Below, piece by piece: positions 5,017 through 5,187 of a DNA stretch of 5,187 bases. Every line of letters begins with the position of its first letter. The stretch's first letter is position 1. The notes under the pieces were generated by a model. That model was given only the letters and a program-made list of their open reading frames with translations, ran no database searches and was not told the DNA's origin. The DNA is from Accumulibacter sp. (lineage in GTDB: Bacteria > Pseudomonadota > Gammaproteobacteria > Burkholderiales > Rhodocyclaceae): NCBI GenBank assembly GCA_003538495.1, contig DPSD01000675.1, positions 1 through 5,187 on the forward strand, read 5' to 3'. Made by a program: the position numbers and the translations under genes.

Positions 5017-5187
5017 TGATGACTATAGACACCACCTCCCGCTGGAAAAAGAAACTTGCCGCCTGGCTGCACGACCCAGCAGAGAAGGCACTGGTACTGA
5101 TGCGCGACGACGTCGGCCATGAGCATGGTTCGGTAAAAACCCTGCGCGAACTGCTCGGCATCAAGGGCGCCGACTTCGACAAGCGCG
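5016..5187 (+). CDS. cmr2: Cas10/Cmr2, type III-B, N-terminal fragment cut by window edge
   Basis: Only the first 57 codons are present. The product reads MMTIDTTSRWKKKLAAWLHD at the start, and LAAWLHDPAEKALVL (14-28) is the N-terminal HD-domain signature of Cas10/Cmr2, with His19-Asp20. The frame stays open to the right edge. In type III systems Cas10 carries an HD DNase site and a GGDD palm domain that can make cyclic oligoadenylate, the ligand of CARF proteins; the palm is outside this window, so its integrity is unknown. The start codon at 5016 overlaps the cmr1 TGA by one base (TGATG), and a second in-frame ATG at 5019 is an alternative. Position directly after cmr1 confirms the Cmr context. 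The rest of the operon (cmr3 to cmr6) is expected to the right but is not seen. Confidence 0.9.
   Translation, partial: MMTIDTTSRWKKKLAAWLHDPAEKALVLMRDDVGHEHGSVKTLRELLGIKGADFDKR

Overview
The window looks like chromosomal DNA of a GC-rich betaproteobacterium. The dense high-GC coding, the RluF-type pseudouridine synthase with a Pro/Ala-rich N-terminal tail, the HDOD protein and a CRISPR CARF protein of the NE0113 family (named after Nitrosomonas europaea) all fit a Rhodocyclales or Nitrosomonadales type host, such as a 'Candidatus Accumulibacter' relative. That placement is an inference from style and family membership, not from a marker gene.

The left part (1-1932) is ordinary chromosomal background. 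It holds a 5'-truncated RluF-like 23S rRNA pseudouridine synthase and a complete HDOD-domain protein, both on the + strand. The middle (1933-2603) is a 671-base stretch without a large gene. It contains a 2 x 20-bp tandem repeat, a candidate 59-aa minus-strand gene with a strong Shine-Dalgarno sequence, an AT-rich island with two tandem LexA (SOS) boxes, and two small dyads on the approach to the next gene.

The right part (2604-5187) is the start of a type III-B (Cmr) CRISPR-Cas operon on the + strand. First is a CARF protein of the NE0113/TIGR02584 family (often called 'CRISPR-associated ring nuclease Csm6'). Its C-terminal half resembles an OmpR/PhoB-type winged helix and has no HEPN RNase motif. 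After a 181-base gap come cmr1 and then cas10/cmr2. The cas10 start overlaps the cmr1 stop by one base and its N-terminal HD motif is visible, but the gene runs off the right edge. No CRISPR array, cas1/cas2 or cas6 is present in the window.

In type III systems Cas10 can make cyclic oligoadenylate when the Cmr complex, of which Cmr1 is a subunit, binds target RNA. CARF domains sense or degrade that messenger. Here the CARF protein carries a putative DNA-binding domain and sits between an SOS-type operator region and the cmr genes. The layout suggests a possible regulatory link between DNA damage, cyclic oligoadenylate and cmr expression. This is the most interesting hypothesis in the window, and it is not shown by sequence alone.
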